64,000 nt of DNA, taken from Fibrobacter sp. UWEL. GTDB taxonomy: Bacteria > Fibrobacterota > Fibrobacteria > Fibrobacterales > Fibrobacteraceae. The DNA lies in contig NZ_FRBE01000005.1 of the NCBI RefSeq assembly GCF_900142535.1, forward strand, positions 124,001-188,000. The letters run 5' to 3'. Of this stretch, positions 8,388 through 16,332 are shown piece by piece. Position numbers and translations under genes: made by a program. The notes under the pieces are model-generated. The model was not told where the DNA came from and ran no database searches. It worked only from the letters and a program-made list of their open reading frames with translations. The stretch's first letter is position 1. The number at the start of each line of letters is the position of its first letter.

Positions 8388-9701
8388 CTAGAACTCCGTC
8401 CAGACTCCGTTTACAAAAGTTCCCACGATGGATGCGGAAAGTTCCTGACCCATCAGCGGAGTATTGCAGACATGTCCAGCAAAATCCTTACGGGAAACCA
8501 CATGGGTCTTGGAAGGATCCAGAACGACAACGTTAGCTTGTTTGTCAGAGCCGACTTCATAGGCAGGTTCTGCTTCAACCAACTTGGCAGGAGCAGTAGA
8601 AAGAAGTTCAATTGCACGAGCTTCACCCACGCGTTCCACAAGTTTGTTCCAAATTGCGGGAAGAGCAATTTCCAGGGACAGGGCTCCCGGTACGGAATCT
8701 TCAAAGTTCACATCGGCATCCTGACGGAGCACCGGAGTGTGGTTCATGCTGATGGCGTTTACGGTACCATCGGCAATGCCAGCCCACAGAGCTTCCTTGT
8801 CCTTTACAGAACGGAACGGCGGCAGAACGTGATAAGCGGAATCCAGAAGTTCCAGGCAGGAATCATCGAACAGCAAGTGATAGATGTTCACGTCGCAGGT
8901 AACATCCATACCGTTCTTGCGAGCGTTACGGATCAAGTCCAGAGTTTCGCCGCAGGTGACTTGCTTGAAATGAACAGGCACCTGAAGGAAACGAGCGGCT
9001 TCAAGAACCGTAAATGCGGCGATGGTTTCTGCAATGCGAGGAATGCCCTTCATGCCCAGCATGTCGGAGTAAGCACCTTCGTGAACGCAACCGCTCTTGC
9101 GAAGGGTCTTGTCCATGGGCTGGAAGAAGAAACGCTTGCCAGTCATCTTGCCGTATTCCATAGCGAGACGGAGGAATCGGGAATGAGGAATAGCGCCGTT
9201 GCCATCGCCAAAACCAGCTACACCTGCTTCTGCAAGTTCCATCATTTCGGCAAGGCTATCAGAGCCAAAGCCCTTGCTGTAAGCGCCCAGGAACTTCACA
9301 TCGAAGTCGTTAGCGTTGCACTGTTCCTTGCCACCCACTTCAAAACGATTCACCATGGCGGTAAACTTGTCTGCATCATCAATGGGATTAGCGGAACTTT
9401 CGTAAAGACCACCGTAGAAACCACCCTTACGCATTGCTTCAAAGCCATCTGCGAAAGTGTAAACGTCATCGCGGAGCGGTTCCTTGAAGTCAAGTCCCAG
9501 ACCAAACAAGGCGGGCATTACCAGAGCGCCGTTACAATCCACGACCTTGGCAGAAGCGGATACGTCACTGACAGCAAAGCCCTTCTGGCTATCCAGAACA
9601 AGCTGGTCGCGGGATTCAAACTTAGAGCCATTCCAGAACTTGACGTTCTTCAGCACCACCTGACTGCAGGTGTAATAATCACGATGATTAAGCATTTTCA
9701 T
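8388..9701 (-). CDS. pyrC: Dihydroorotase-like protein, probably catalytically inactive (PyrC')
   Basis: The protein is an amidohydrolase-fold dihydroorotase homologue of 437 residues next to pyrB. Active dihydroorotases have a D-x-H-x-H-x-R metal-binding motif on the first strand. The matching place here (residues 66-75) reads FGLGLDFKEP, with no histidine. Near residue 320 the catalytic Asp of the DHAPH motif is Asn in SMNHTP. Inactive PyrC' proteins are known that act as structural partners of aspartate carbamoyltransferase; this gene fits that class. It overlaps pyrB by 14 bases. A functional dihydroorotase would have to lie elsewhere in the genome. Confidence 0.82.
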   Translation of the reverse strand: MKMLNHRDYYTCSQVVLKNVKFWNGSKFESRDQLVLDSQKGFAVSDVSASAKVVDCNGALVMPALFGLGLDFKEPLRDDVYTFADGFEAMRKGGFYGGLYESSANPIDDADKFTAMVNRFEVGGKEQCNANDFDVKFLGAYSKGFGSDSLAEMMELAEAGVAGFGDGNGAIPHSRFLRLAMEYGKMTGKRFFFQPMDKTLRKSGCVHEGAYSDMLGMKGIPRIAETIAAFTVLEAARFLQVPVHFKQVTCGETLDLIRNARKNGMDVTCDVNIYHLLFDDSCLELLDSAYHVLPPFRSVKDKEALWAGIADGTVNAISMNHTPVLRQDADVNFEDSVPGALSLEIALPAIWNKLVERVGEARAIELLSTAPAKLVEAEPAYEVGSDKQANVVVLDPSKTHVVSRKDFAGHVCNTPLMGQELSASIVGTFVNGVWTEF

Positions 9702-10647
9702 TGTTGCGACCTCCAGCGAGAAGGAAGAGCACGGCCATACGGACAGCGACGCCGTTGGTCACCTGATCGAGAATAACGGAATGTTCTCCGTCGGCGATAT
9801 CGGAATCCAGTTCCACGCCGCGGTTGATGGGACCCGGATGCATGATGATCACCTTGTCCTTGCAGCAAGCGAGAACCTCTTCGGTAATGCCAAAGAAGTT
9901 GCGGTATTCGCGGGTGCTAGGCAGGAGTGCGTCGTCCATACGTTCGTTCTGCAGGCGAAGAGCGATAACGGCATCGGCGTCGGCAACAGCCTTCTTTACA
10001 TCGGTTTCCCAGCTGACGGAGCCCGCCAGTTCGGGATACTGCAGCAGTTCGGTATTGCGGGGAACCAGAGTGCTGGGGCCGCAAAGGGTCACGTGAGCGC
10101 CCATGGTGGTCATGCCCCAGATGTTAGAGCGGGCCACGCGGCTATGGCGGATGTCACCGATGATTGCCACCTTCTTGCCTTCGAGAGTGCCAAGCTTTTC
10201 TTCGATGGTGAGCATGTCCAGAAGACCCTGGGTAGGATGTTCGTGGGCGCCGTCGCCAGCGTTTACCACGATGGCGTTGCTGTGTTCAGCCAGGAACTTG
10301 GGAACGCCTGTTCCCTTGTGGCGGACAACCACGATATCAATCTTCATGGACTCAATGTTGCGAAGAGTATCCACCAGAGTCTCGCCCTTCTTCACGCTGG
10401 AACTTGCGGTAGTGAAGTTCACGGTATCGGCGGAGAGGCGCTTTTCGGCCAGTTCAAAACTAGTGCGGGTTCGGGTACTGTTTTCGAAGAACAGGTTCAC
10501 CACGGTCATACCGCGAAGGCTCGGAACCTTCTTTACTGGGCGTTCCAAAATTTCACGGAACTGTTTTGCATGGTCCAAAATAGTGCGGATGTCCTGCTTG
10601 GACACGCCCTGGAGCCCGAACAAATGCTTGATTTGCAAAGCGCTCAC
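9688..10647 (-). CDS. pyrB: Aspartate carbamoyltransferase catalytic subunit
   Basis: PyrB makes N-carbamoyl-L-aspartate, the first committed step of pyrimidine synthesis. The carbamoyl-phosphate motif FENSTRTRTSFE is near residue 55, HPTQGLLDML near 142, and the aspartate-loop region LRLQNERM near 230. The 319-residue length fits. The start is a GTG 2 bases after the pyrR stop region, and the 3' end overlaps pyrC', which suggests a pyrR-pyrB-pyrC' operon. Confidence 0.96.
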   Translation of the reverse strand: MSALQIKHLFGLQGVSKQDIRTILDHAKQFREILERPVKKVPSLRGMTVVNLFFENSTRTRTSFELAEKRLSADTVNFTTASSSVKKGETLVDTLRNIESMKIDIVVVRHKGTGVPKFLAEHSNAIVVNAGDGAHEHPTQGLLDMLTIEEKLGTLEGKKVAIIGDIRHSRVARSNIWGMTTMGAHVTLCGPSTLVPRNTELLQYPELAGSVSWETDVKKAVADADAVIALRLQNERMDDALLPSTREYRNFFGITEEVLACCKDKVIIMHPGPINRGVELDSDIADGEHSVILDQVTNGVAVRMAVLFLLAGGRNNENA

Positions 10648-10648
10648 T

Positions 10649-11206
10649 TTAAGCCTCCACTTCTACGAGAGTAACAGAATTTTCTTGATCAATAGGTTCA
10701 ATCTTCACGCGGACTTCCTGATTCTGGGCGGTCTCTACGGAGAAGCCCACACAGTCAGGAGCAATAGGCAGTTCACGATGACCGCGGTCCACGAGAACGC
10801 AAAGGCGAATGGCAGCCGGGCGGCCAAGGTCCAGAATGGCTCGCATGGCAGCCAGAGTGGAGCGACCAGTATAAAGAACGTCGTCCACCAGAATCACGGT
10901 CTTGCCTTCCACGGAAGCAGGCATTTCAGTAATACGCATCTCGGTGGAAACGTGGTTGCGGTAATGGAAGTCGTCGCGGTAGAAAGTTGCATCCAGGCTA
11001 CCGAATTCCACGGAGCCGCCGAACTTTGCGTCCAGGCGTTCCTTCAGTTTCTTTGCCAGAGGGATACCGCGGCTAGCCATACCGAGGATGACCAGGTCAT
11101 TTGCGGAAGGATGGATCTTTGCGATCTTTGCAGCCATCTCGTCCAGGGCAAATTCCATGGCCTGGGCGCTGAGCAGTTCACGAATAATCTTGCAGTTGTC
11201 TTTCAT
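10649..11206 (-). CDS. pyrR: PyrR pyrimidine regulator / uracil phosphoribosyltransferase
   Basis: PyrR is a phosphoribosyltransferase-fold protein that senses UMP and can regulate pyr operons by binding RNA. The PRPP motif VILVDDVLYTGRS lies near residue 104 and the PyrR-specific VLVDRGHRELPI near 138. The 185-residue length fits. It is first in the pyr cluster. I did not recognise a PyrR-binding anti-antiterminator loop in the leader, so the regulatory role here is from the family only. Confidence 0.93.
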   Translation of the reverse strand: MKDNCKIIRELLSAQAMEFALDEMAAKIAKIHPSANDLVILGMASRGIPLAKKLKERLDAKFGGSVEFGSLDATFYRDDFHYRNHVSTEMRITEMPASVEGKTVILVDDVLYTGRSTLAAMRAILDLGRPAAIRLCVLVDRGHRELPIAPDCVGFSVETAQNQEVRVKIEPIDQENSVTLVEVEA

Positions 11207-11364
11207 ATACAGGTACGAGGCCGGTCGCTTCGCTCCCTTTGAGGTTTGAGGTCGCTCGCGAGGCTCGCTTTGAGGTTACTTTTTCATGAAATTAGCATTT
11301 TCGGGAGGTTTTGGCGGGTTATGTTTGGGAAAGAGAGCTTCCATCTGCACAACCGCAACAACAC

Positions 11365-11437
11365 GCAACATATTGCACATTCATTGACAAAGCCAGTGCA
11401 TTTTTATATTTTGCAACTTAATTAAGCAATATATTGC
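11365..11437 (+). promoter_or_regulatory. hipBST promoter with two GCAA-N4-TTGC operators
   Basis: A TTGACA -35 box lies at 11384-11389, with -10 candidates TATATT (11405-11410) or TATTTT (11407-11412). Dyads of the form GCAA-N4-TTGC flank it: GCAACATATTGC at 11365-11376 and the perfect palindrome GCAATATATTGC at 11426-11437, which ends 5 bases before the hipB start codon. Such paired sites are expected operators for the HipB dimer and imply autoregulation. The rest of the 11207-11364 gap holds low-complexity repeats built on CCTCAAA/GCGAGC and no gene. Confidence 0.7.
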
Positions 11438-11442
11438 ACTTT

Positions 11443-11649
11443 ATGGATAAAATTTTTGAAAATCTACAAAGACGACGGGAGTCCCTTGGATTAAGCCAAA
11501 GGGATCTTTCGGAAATGTCCGGAGTTTCACTGCGGACCATCAACGCCATCGAAAACGGCGGCGCAAACCCGTCCATCGAGGTACTTTGCAAGCTTGCGGA
11601 ACAGCTGGGATTGAAACTTTCCTTAACAGAGAGAGTCGTCAATGGTTAA
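11443..11649 (+). CDS. hipB: HipB antitoxin-type XRE regulator
   Basis: This 68-residue protein is a Cro/C1-type helix-turn-helix repressor (LGLSQRDLSEMSGVSLRTI at about 15-33) that binds the operators upstream and represses the module. The ATG at 11443 is chosen over an in-frame TTG three codons earlier, which lies inside the operator palindrome. There is no clear ribosome-binding site. The end overlaps hipS by 8 bases. Confidence 0.88.
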   Translation: MDKIFENLQRRRESLGLSQRDLSEMSGVSLRTINAIENGGANPSIEVLCKLAEQLGLKLSLTERVVNG

Positions 11650-11962
11650 GCAGGCATCGGTTTTCTACAACGGCTTTCTAGCCGGGGCCTTGACCAAGAC
11701 TAGGGACAGTTTCATTTTCACTTACGACGAAATCTACCTTGCGTCCAGGCGCCCTGCCATTGCACTGACATTGCCTAAGCGACAGGAGCCTTACAAGTCC
11801 AAAGAGCTTTTCCCGTTTTTTGAGGGTTTGCTGCCTGAGGGCGAAAACCGCAAACTTTACTGCATGTCCTTGAAGATAGACCCCAGGGATTCCTACAGGC
11901 TGTTGCTGAAACTTGCGGGAAAGGAAACCATCGGCGCCATCACCGTGATGGAGGACGTATGA
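11642..11962 (+). CDS. hipS: HipS, HipA N-terminal subdomain as a separate protein
   Basis: The 106-residue protein corresponds to the N-terminal subdomain 1 (Couple_hipA) of HipA kinases, with FPFFEGLLPEGENR and LLLKLAGKETIGAI as the recognisable motifs. In two-gene hipBA systems this domain is fused to the kinase. Here it is a separate gene, as in the hipBST system of enteropathogenic E. coli, where HipS is the antitoxin. Overlaps on both sides (8 bases with hipB, 4 with hipT) point to translational coupling. Confidence 0.87.
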   Translation: MVKQASVFYNGFLAGALTKTRDSFIFTYDEIYLASRRPAIALTLPKRQEPYKSKELFPFFEGLLPEGENRKLYCMSLKIDPRDSYRLLLKLAGKETIGAITVMEDV

Positions 11963-12999
11963 CAGGCGCCACCTCCCCCACCATGCAGAACCGTTGCCAC
12001 AGCTGTCTCAAGGAGACGACCCGTGACTTTTGCCCGGCCTGCACCAAGCGGCTCTTTGGCGTAAAGAAGTTTAACGCCACGCTGGATTTTTCCTTACCCG
12101 AAATCAAGTCCAACAAAGGTTCCATTCGTAGGATTTCCATTTCTGGCGCACAGCCCAAGTTTTCGCTAATGGTGAACGAAGGCCGGCTGGAGCCTACCGA
12201 AAATGGCGGTACCTTCATCTTAAAGCCCGCGGTAGAAGGGCTGTTCGACAACACAAAAGACATGCCCGCCAACGAGCACCTGACCATGCAAATGGCCCGA
12301 CAGATTTTCAAGATTGACGCAGCAGACAATGCGCTAGTTTATCTTAAAGACGGCACACCCGCCTACATCACCAAGCGATTCGATGTTCTACCCGACGGCA
12401 ACAGAATCTGCCAGGAAGACTTTGCCCAGGTGGCTGGCCTCACCCCAGGCGAAAAAGGTTCCAACTACAAATACGATTTCAGCTACCAGCAAATTGCCGA
12501 CCTGATGAAGCAATACGTAAGCACCTACCCTACCGATGTGGAAAAATACTTCAGGCTGATTCTGTTCAACTATCTGGTCTGTAACGGCGACGCCCATGTC
12601 AAGAACTTTTCCATCTATTCTCCAAATGCAGATGGAGTTTACAAGCTGACCCCCGCCTACGATTTGCTGAACACATCATTGCACGTTCAAGAACTTGGCC
12701 GAACCGCATTGGAGCTGTTCAGCGAAAACTCAGCTACAGACGATTCTCGCGATGATTCCGGCGCGGACTTTGAAACCGAATTTTTCAAGGTCAACGGATT
12801 CTACGGCAAGCCAGATTTTATGGAACTGGCCCGCCGCATCGGCATCAAGGAAATCCGTGCAGAACGCTTTATTGCAGAAACTTGCAGCCATTTAAGGGAA
12901 ATGAACGCAATGATCGATCGGAGCTATTTAAGCGAGCCAAGTAAGGCGTTGTTCAAGGCACAGGTGAGAGACCGAGCAAAGGCCCTGGAGATGAGGTGA
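11959..12999 (+). CDS. hipT: HipT-type serine/threonine kinase toxin
   Basis: The protein is a HipA-fold kinase lacking the N-terminal subdomain. It has a Gly-rich loop SISGAQPKFSL at about 60-70, a catalytic loop CNGDAHVKNFS near residue 211 and a metal-binding TPAYDLL near 233. In E. coli HipT a serine-x-serine motif just before the loop is autophosphorylated; the same S-I-S is present here at 60-62. The N-terminus adds two Cys pairs (C13/C16 and C25/C28), a probable zinc knuckle. HipA-type kinases are known to phosphorylate tRNA synthetases; the target of this one is not visible. Confidence 0.88.
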   Translation: MTGATSPTMQNRCHSCLKETTRDFCPACTKRLFGVKKFNATLDFSLPEIKSNKGSIRRISISGAQPKFSLMVNEGRLEPTENGGTFILKPAVEGLFDNTKDMPANEHLTMQMARQIFKIDAADNALVYLKDGTPAYITKRFDVLPDGNRICQEDFAQVAGLTPGEKGSNYKYDFSYQQIADLMKQYVSTYPTDVEKYFRLILFNYLVCNGDAHVKNFSIYSPNADGVYKLTPAYDLLNTSLHVQELGRTALELFSENSATDDSRDDSGADFETEFFKVNGFYGKPDFMELARRIGIKEIRAERFIAETCSHLREMNAMIDRSYLSEPSKALFKAQVRDRAKALEMR

Positions 13000-13041
13000 A
13001 AAAAGGCTACCATTCCGCGATAACGAGAAAGTATTGAACAT

Positions 13042-13077
13042 CCCCCCACCTTAATGAACTGATGGGGGCGATTTTTT
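13042..13077 (+). terminator. Terminator of the hipBST operon
   Basis: The stem CCCCCA / TGGGGG with a 14-base loop is followed by CGATTTTTT. It lies 43 bases after the hipT stop. Confidence 0.65.
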
Positions 13078-13150
13078 AAGGTCACCGAACTTGCTGAAGT
13101 GGGCTAAAAACATAGAAATTTAAATTTTTACACAATTTGCGTCACGCATT

Positions 13151-14125
13151 TTGCGTAACCTACACGCCTTCAACAAAATAAAGGAGCAGAACAAAAATGC
13201 AACCTGCTTCTATATGGATATTTTTCCGACAAGGTCCCTGGAGCAATTTACCGCTCTGTTCGGGAAAACTGTTTTAGGAACGTTGGACAGTCTCGGAAAG
13301 AAAGCGTTGAACACGGCAATCCAGGCGTTCAAAAGTTGCAAAGTTGTTGTTTCCGCAGACCCCATTACAGGGAGTCCTCAATCTGCCCTTGAATTCCTGC
13401 CTCAGCAAACCAAAAATACTTTAGATGAAATTTTTTCGTACCTAAAAAATTCAGACAAGGAATGCTTTATCGCCATTGACGAATTTCAGCAAATCGCAGA
13501 ATATGACGACGAAAATGTAGAAGCATTGCTTCGCTCCAAAATTCAATTTTGTCCCAACGTGCATTTCATCTTTTCTGGCAGCAAGCATCACCTGATGTCA
13601 GAAATGTTCAGTTCCGTCGAGCATCCGTTCTATCGCAGCACCGAAATTGTCAACCTTCACGCAATCACTGAAGAAGCCTATTACGAGTTCGCAAATCACT
13701 GGATGAAAATAGCCGGAATCAAATTTCCTCGCGAGATTTTTTCAGCCTTATACCAGCGCCTCGAAGGCCACACCTGGTACATGCAAAGCATTTTAAACCG
13801 GCTCTATGAAATGCGTCCAGAGGAAATTTCGCAGAAACACATCAACGACTGCATTTTGCGAATCATCAACTCCGAAACGGATTCTTACCAGCGCTTGTTC
13901 AGTTCACTTACGGCAAACCAAAATCACTTGCTGACGGCAATCGCTCAAGAAGGAACCGTCGCAAACATCAACGCAAGTGCATTTATTGGCAAATACAAGC
14001 TCAAGGCAGCAAGCAGCGTAAACCGCGCTTTGGAACACTTGCTAGACAAGGAATTTGTGATGGACACCCCCAAAGGGTATGTTGTCTATGACAAGTTTTT
14101 TACCCTTTGGCTCAAGGGATTGTAA
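13151..14125 (+). pseudogene. 5'-truncated AAA ATPase remnant
   Basis: The reading frame matches the later part of a family of prokaryotic AAA/STAND-like ATPases. A Walker B-like FIAIDEFQQI is followed by a sensor strand VHFIFSGSKHHLM, an AAA lid (YYEFANHWMKIAGI) and a winged-helix C-terminus ending LYDKFFTLW-like (VVYDKFFTLWLKG). The N-terminal part with the P-loop is absent. The frame is closed by a stop at 13121-13123 and no upstream P-loop is seen in any frame. The first in-frame ATG is at 13214. It is most likely a degraded gene, although a P-loop-less regulator cannot be excluded. Confidence 0.6.
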
Positions 14126-14241
14126 AAAGCAAAGGGGTGTTCAACATTCCCCTTTACGGAATTGGTGCGTTGATGAAGTGAATCACGCACAAAATACTTT
14201 GCGCATTGTTGTATGTTTCAATACATTTTACTCTGCGCACT

Positions 14242-14316
14242 ATGCTGATAGATGGTGCGCGTCGAATTGGCAGAAGCTATGTCCTCGAAAAATTACACAA
14301 CCACATCTCTACATGA
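14242..14316 (+). pseudogene. P-loop fragment of an AAA_14/DUF4143-like ATPase
   Basis: An ATG at 14242 begins MLIDGARRIGRSYVLEKL and stops after 24 codons. This matches the N-terminal P-loop of AAA_14-type ATPases (pattern LVDGARRVGKS), except that the Walker Lys is Arg. Nothing after the stop continues the family in any frame. I read it as a gene relic. It is the only recognisable coding trace in the gap between 14126 and 14606. Confidence 0.45.
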
Positions 14317-14438
14317 TTTCAAAAAGAAATTCGGAATACGAATCGGGCAATGCTAGATCATCCATCCGAAGACCTTCTCCAAAAGGAAAGATGGAATCAT
14401 TTGCATTCCCCCATACATGACCATGTGCCTATAGAAAA

Positions 14439-14474
14439 CGCCCCAGGGGATTGTTTCCCTGGGGCGATTGTTTT
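14439..14474 (+). terminator. Strong rho-independent terminator in a gene-poor gap
   Basis: The 10-base perfect stem CGCCCCAGGG / CCCTGGGGCG with an 8-base loop is followed by ATTGTTTT. No intact gene precedes it within 300 bases, so it may be left over from the ATPase relics. Confidence 0.65.
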
Positions 14475-14532
14475 CAAGGCTTTGCTTCGCTAAGCCTTGG
14501 CTAAGATAACGCAGAGCGCTTCCTTAGTTAGA

Positions 14533-14588
14533 GGGCGCCAAGGCGCCCACGCTCATGCTCGGACATATAGACAAACAAGTTTGTCTAT
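14533..14588. repeat. Two perfect hairpins downstream of a FISUMP gene
   Basis: Just past the stop of the minus-strand FISUMP gene lie two perfect dyads: GGGCGCC-AA-GGCGCCC (14533-14548) and ATAGACAAAC-AA-GTTTGTCTAT (14567-14588). Neither has a T run typical of terminators. Comparable hairpin stacks follow the other FISUMP genes of the window, including the DGR target, where such structures are expected to mark the target site. Confidence 0.6.
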
Positions 14589-14606
14589 GCGTCACTCGCC
14601 ATCGCT

Positions 14607-15527
14607 TTAGTCCTGGAGACAACGAACAGAGAGCGCGTGGGCCTTGTAGAAGTCGTAGAAGTCCGCGCCGTCGCCGCTGATTTTCAAGATGTAGGCGCCG
14701 CCGCTGCTGCTCTCCGTAGAAGACCAAAAGTAGGCGCGGCTGCCCATCCAGCGGGAATCCCCCTCGAATCTCCAGCCTGCAGGGAGCGCGGAGAAGCCGT
14801 AGGCGTCCGTTCCATTGCCATTTTCATTCCAATCACCAACAGATTTCAATTTAGTTCCTGCAACATCAGAACCGCCAACGGCATCTATAAGTGTTTCAAA
14901 TTCAACCATGCTGGGCAAATGCCATCCTTCAGGACAAGCAACCAATGCGGCATTCCATTCATACAAACGACCATACATATCGCAGTTGAAAGCGTAATCA
15001 GCATAGCAATAAACCGATGCGTAATTCCATTTATACAGGCAACCATACTTGTCGCTGTTGGCCGCGTCATCTTCATAACAATAATAACTGATGTCAATTT
15101 TGTAATTTAAGTTCTCCGCCATCCAAGTTTGTTTTCCAATCTTTACGGTCTTGTAAATCCGACCATCACGAGAATCCTTAAGTTCCCCATAGCCGATGTT
15201 TTGCTGGACGGAAGAACCTCTGGAACTACTAGATGCCCCTCCTTTTTGACTAGAACTTGACTTCACTATATCCACAGCCTCATCATCACGGACCCAGTCG
15301 CCGCCTTTACAAACATAGCCTTCACCACTTTCAACAACAAAGCCCGTGGCGCCCTCCTTCTTTGATGTACAGTGAGGCAAATCTTCAAAATCGTCCGCCT
15401 CGTAGTCGGCATTGCTTATCGGGCCAGTCGGCTCGTTATCGGTTGCCTTGGTAGAATTGTCGTCACCACAGGCAACGAACAAAATGGAAACAGCAGCTGC
15501 CATTCCTATTTTCTTGAAAATTCCCAT
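14607..15527 (-). CDS. FISUMP domain lipoprotein
   Basis: The signal peptide ends in a lipobox (LFVAC, Cys20), so the protein is predicted to be lipid-anchored. A Ser-rich linker (about 90-107) leads to the FISUMP domain: DGRIYKTVKIGKQTWMAENL, CPEGWHLPS, and the end SVRCLQD. Within it a segment of about 25 residues is tandemly duplicated (YCYEDDAANSDKYGCLYKW, then YCYADYAFNCDMYGRLYEW). The C-terminal 60 residues, between the conserved GFSALPAG and SVRCLQD, show the Y/G/S/D-rich make-up of DGR variable regions, but the TR at 58076 cannot be its template. The substrate or ligand is unknown. Confidence 0.85.
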   Translation of the reverse strand: MGIFKKIGMAAAVSILFVACGDDNSTKATDNEPTGPISNADYEADDFEDLPHCTSKKEGATGFVVESGEGYVCKGGDWVRDDEAVDIVKSSSSQKGGASSSSRGSSVQQNIGYGELKDSRDGRIYKTVKIGKQTWMAENLNYKIDISYYCYEDDAANSDKYGCLYKWNYASVYCYADYAFNCDMYGRLYEWNAALVACPEGWHLPSMVEFETLIDAVGGSDVAGTKLKSVGDWNENGNGTDAYGFSALPAGWRFEGDSRWMGSRAYFWSSTESSSGGAYILKISGDGADFYDFYKAHALSVRCLQD

Positions 15528-15566
15528 ATTTTACCTCAGAAGACTTTATTTTATTTATCTTTTGCG

Positions 15567-16196
15567 CTATTTCACCAACACCGTTTCGACAAATTGCCAA
15601 GCATATACTTTCAACCGATAATCGCGGTCAACACCAGTAATCGAGGAAGGAATCTGAATATTCGACAGGATCGTCTTCATAACAAGCTGGCTTTTCTTAA
15701 ACCAGGAATCACTTTTCTTAAAAGAATATCGAGACAAGAAATTTTCATCAACAAGCAACTCTAAAAAACGATTCATCAGGCCCGGAGAATAGATGTTGAA
15801 AAGATCGTTGTTGAAGACGCTGGTAAAGCGATTTGTACGAGCATAAAAATGCTTCCCGTATTCATCGCCGACAGCAGCTGTAAGAGATTGCCAATTTGCT
15901 TCAGAGGGATCATTAGCAACTTTTTTCAGGAATGGAAAACTCGAAGATTTTGTAGTCATTGGGCGATCTTTTGTCGGGAAACAATCCGCTTGGATTTTGC
16001 CACCCATAACCGTATCCTGGTCATTCCACAAAGCGAGCAGGTCTGCATCAGAAAGATTTTTTGCAGATATGTTACCCACAAGCGCAACATAGTTCGGTTG
16101 CACTTGTCTATAGAATGGTTCTGCAGCCCAGCAACCAGCAACCATATCGTCAAATAATTTTTGAAGATCCATTTTACATTCCTTTGTATTTTTCAT
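15567..16196 (-). CDS. Hypothetical protein
   Basis: I do not recognise the family. The product is about 210 residues, soluble, without signal peptide or membrane span, and mixed in charge with many aromatic residues. Two ATG starts are plausible: 16196 (GAGG 7 bases upstream) and 16172 (AAGGA 7 bases upstream, giving MDLQKLFDDM). It lies between two FISUMP loci on the same strand, 39 bases upstream of the first one's start. It could be a separate accessory or a gene carried along with the FISUMP cassettes. Confidence 0.6.
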   Translation of the reverse strand: MKNTKECKMDLQKLFDDMVAGCWAAEPFYRQVQPNYVALVGNISAKNLSDADLLALWNDQDTVMGGKIQADCFPTKDRPMTTKSSSFPFLKKVANDPSEANWQSLTAAVGDEYGKHFYARTNRFTSVFNNDLFNIYSPGLMNRFLELLVDENFLSRYSFKKSDSWFKKSQLVMKTILSNIQIPSSITGVDRDYRLKVYAWQFVETVLVK

Positions 16197-16246
16197 CCTT
16201 GATCCTCGAGTTGAGTACACTTGGCCAAGGGCTGTGATTTATTTTA

Positions 16247-16331
16247 CGCCTTTCCTTTTGCGCTATGCGCTTGGGGAAAGGCGGGTTTAAGCGCCCGCTG
16301 CTGCAGGCGCTTGCTAGTGGCGCTACGCGCC
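16247..16331. repeat. Three stacked hairpins downstream of a FISUMP gene
   Basis: Stems are CGCCTTTCC/GGAAAGGCG (16247-16255 with 16275-16283), AAGCGCC/GGCGCTT (16289-16295 with 16306-16312) and GGCGC/GCGCC (16319-16331). They begin directly after the FISUMP stop codon at 16333. The lay-out resembles the hairpin stack after the DGR variable repeat at 60357. Confidence 0.6.
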
Positions 16332-16332
16332 C

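Noticed and set aside
11207-11300. PyrR-binding attenuator in the pyr leader
   Set aside because: The hairpins there are repeats of GCGAGC/CCTCAAA type seen elsewhere as filler; I could not find the conserved PyrR-binding loop or a terminator/antiterminator pair.
14079-14420. 113-residue open frame after the ATPase remnant
   Set aside because: It begins inside the ATPase frame without a ribosome site and has no recognisable family; the P-loop fragment lies in a different frame.
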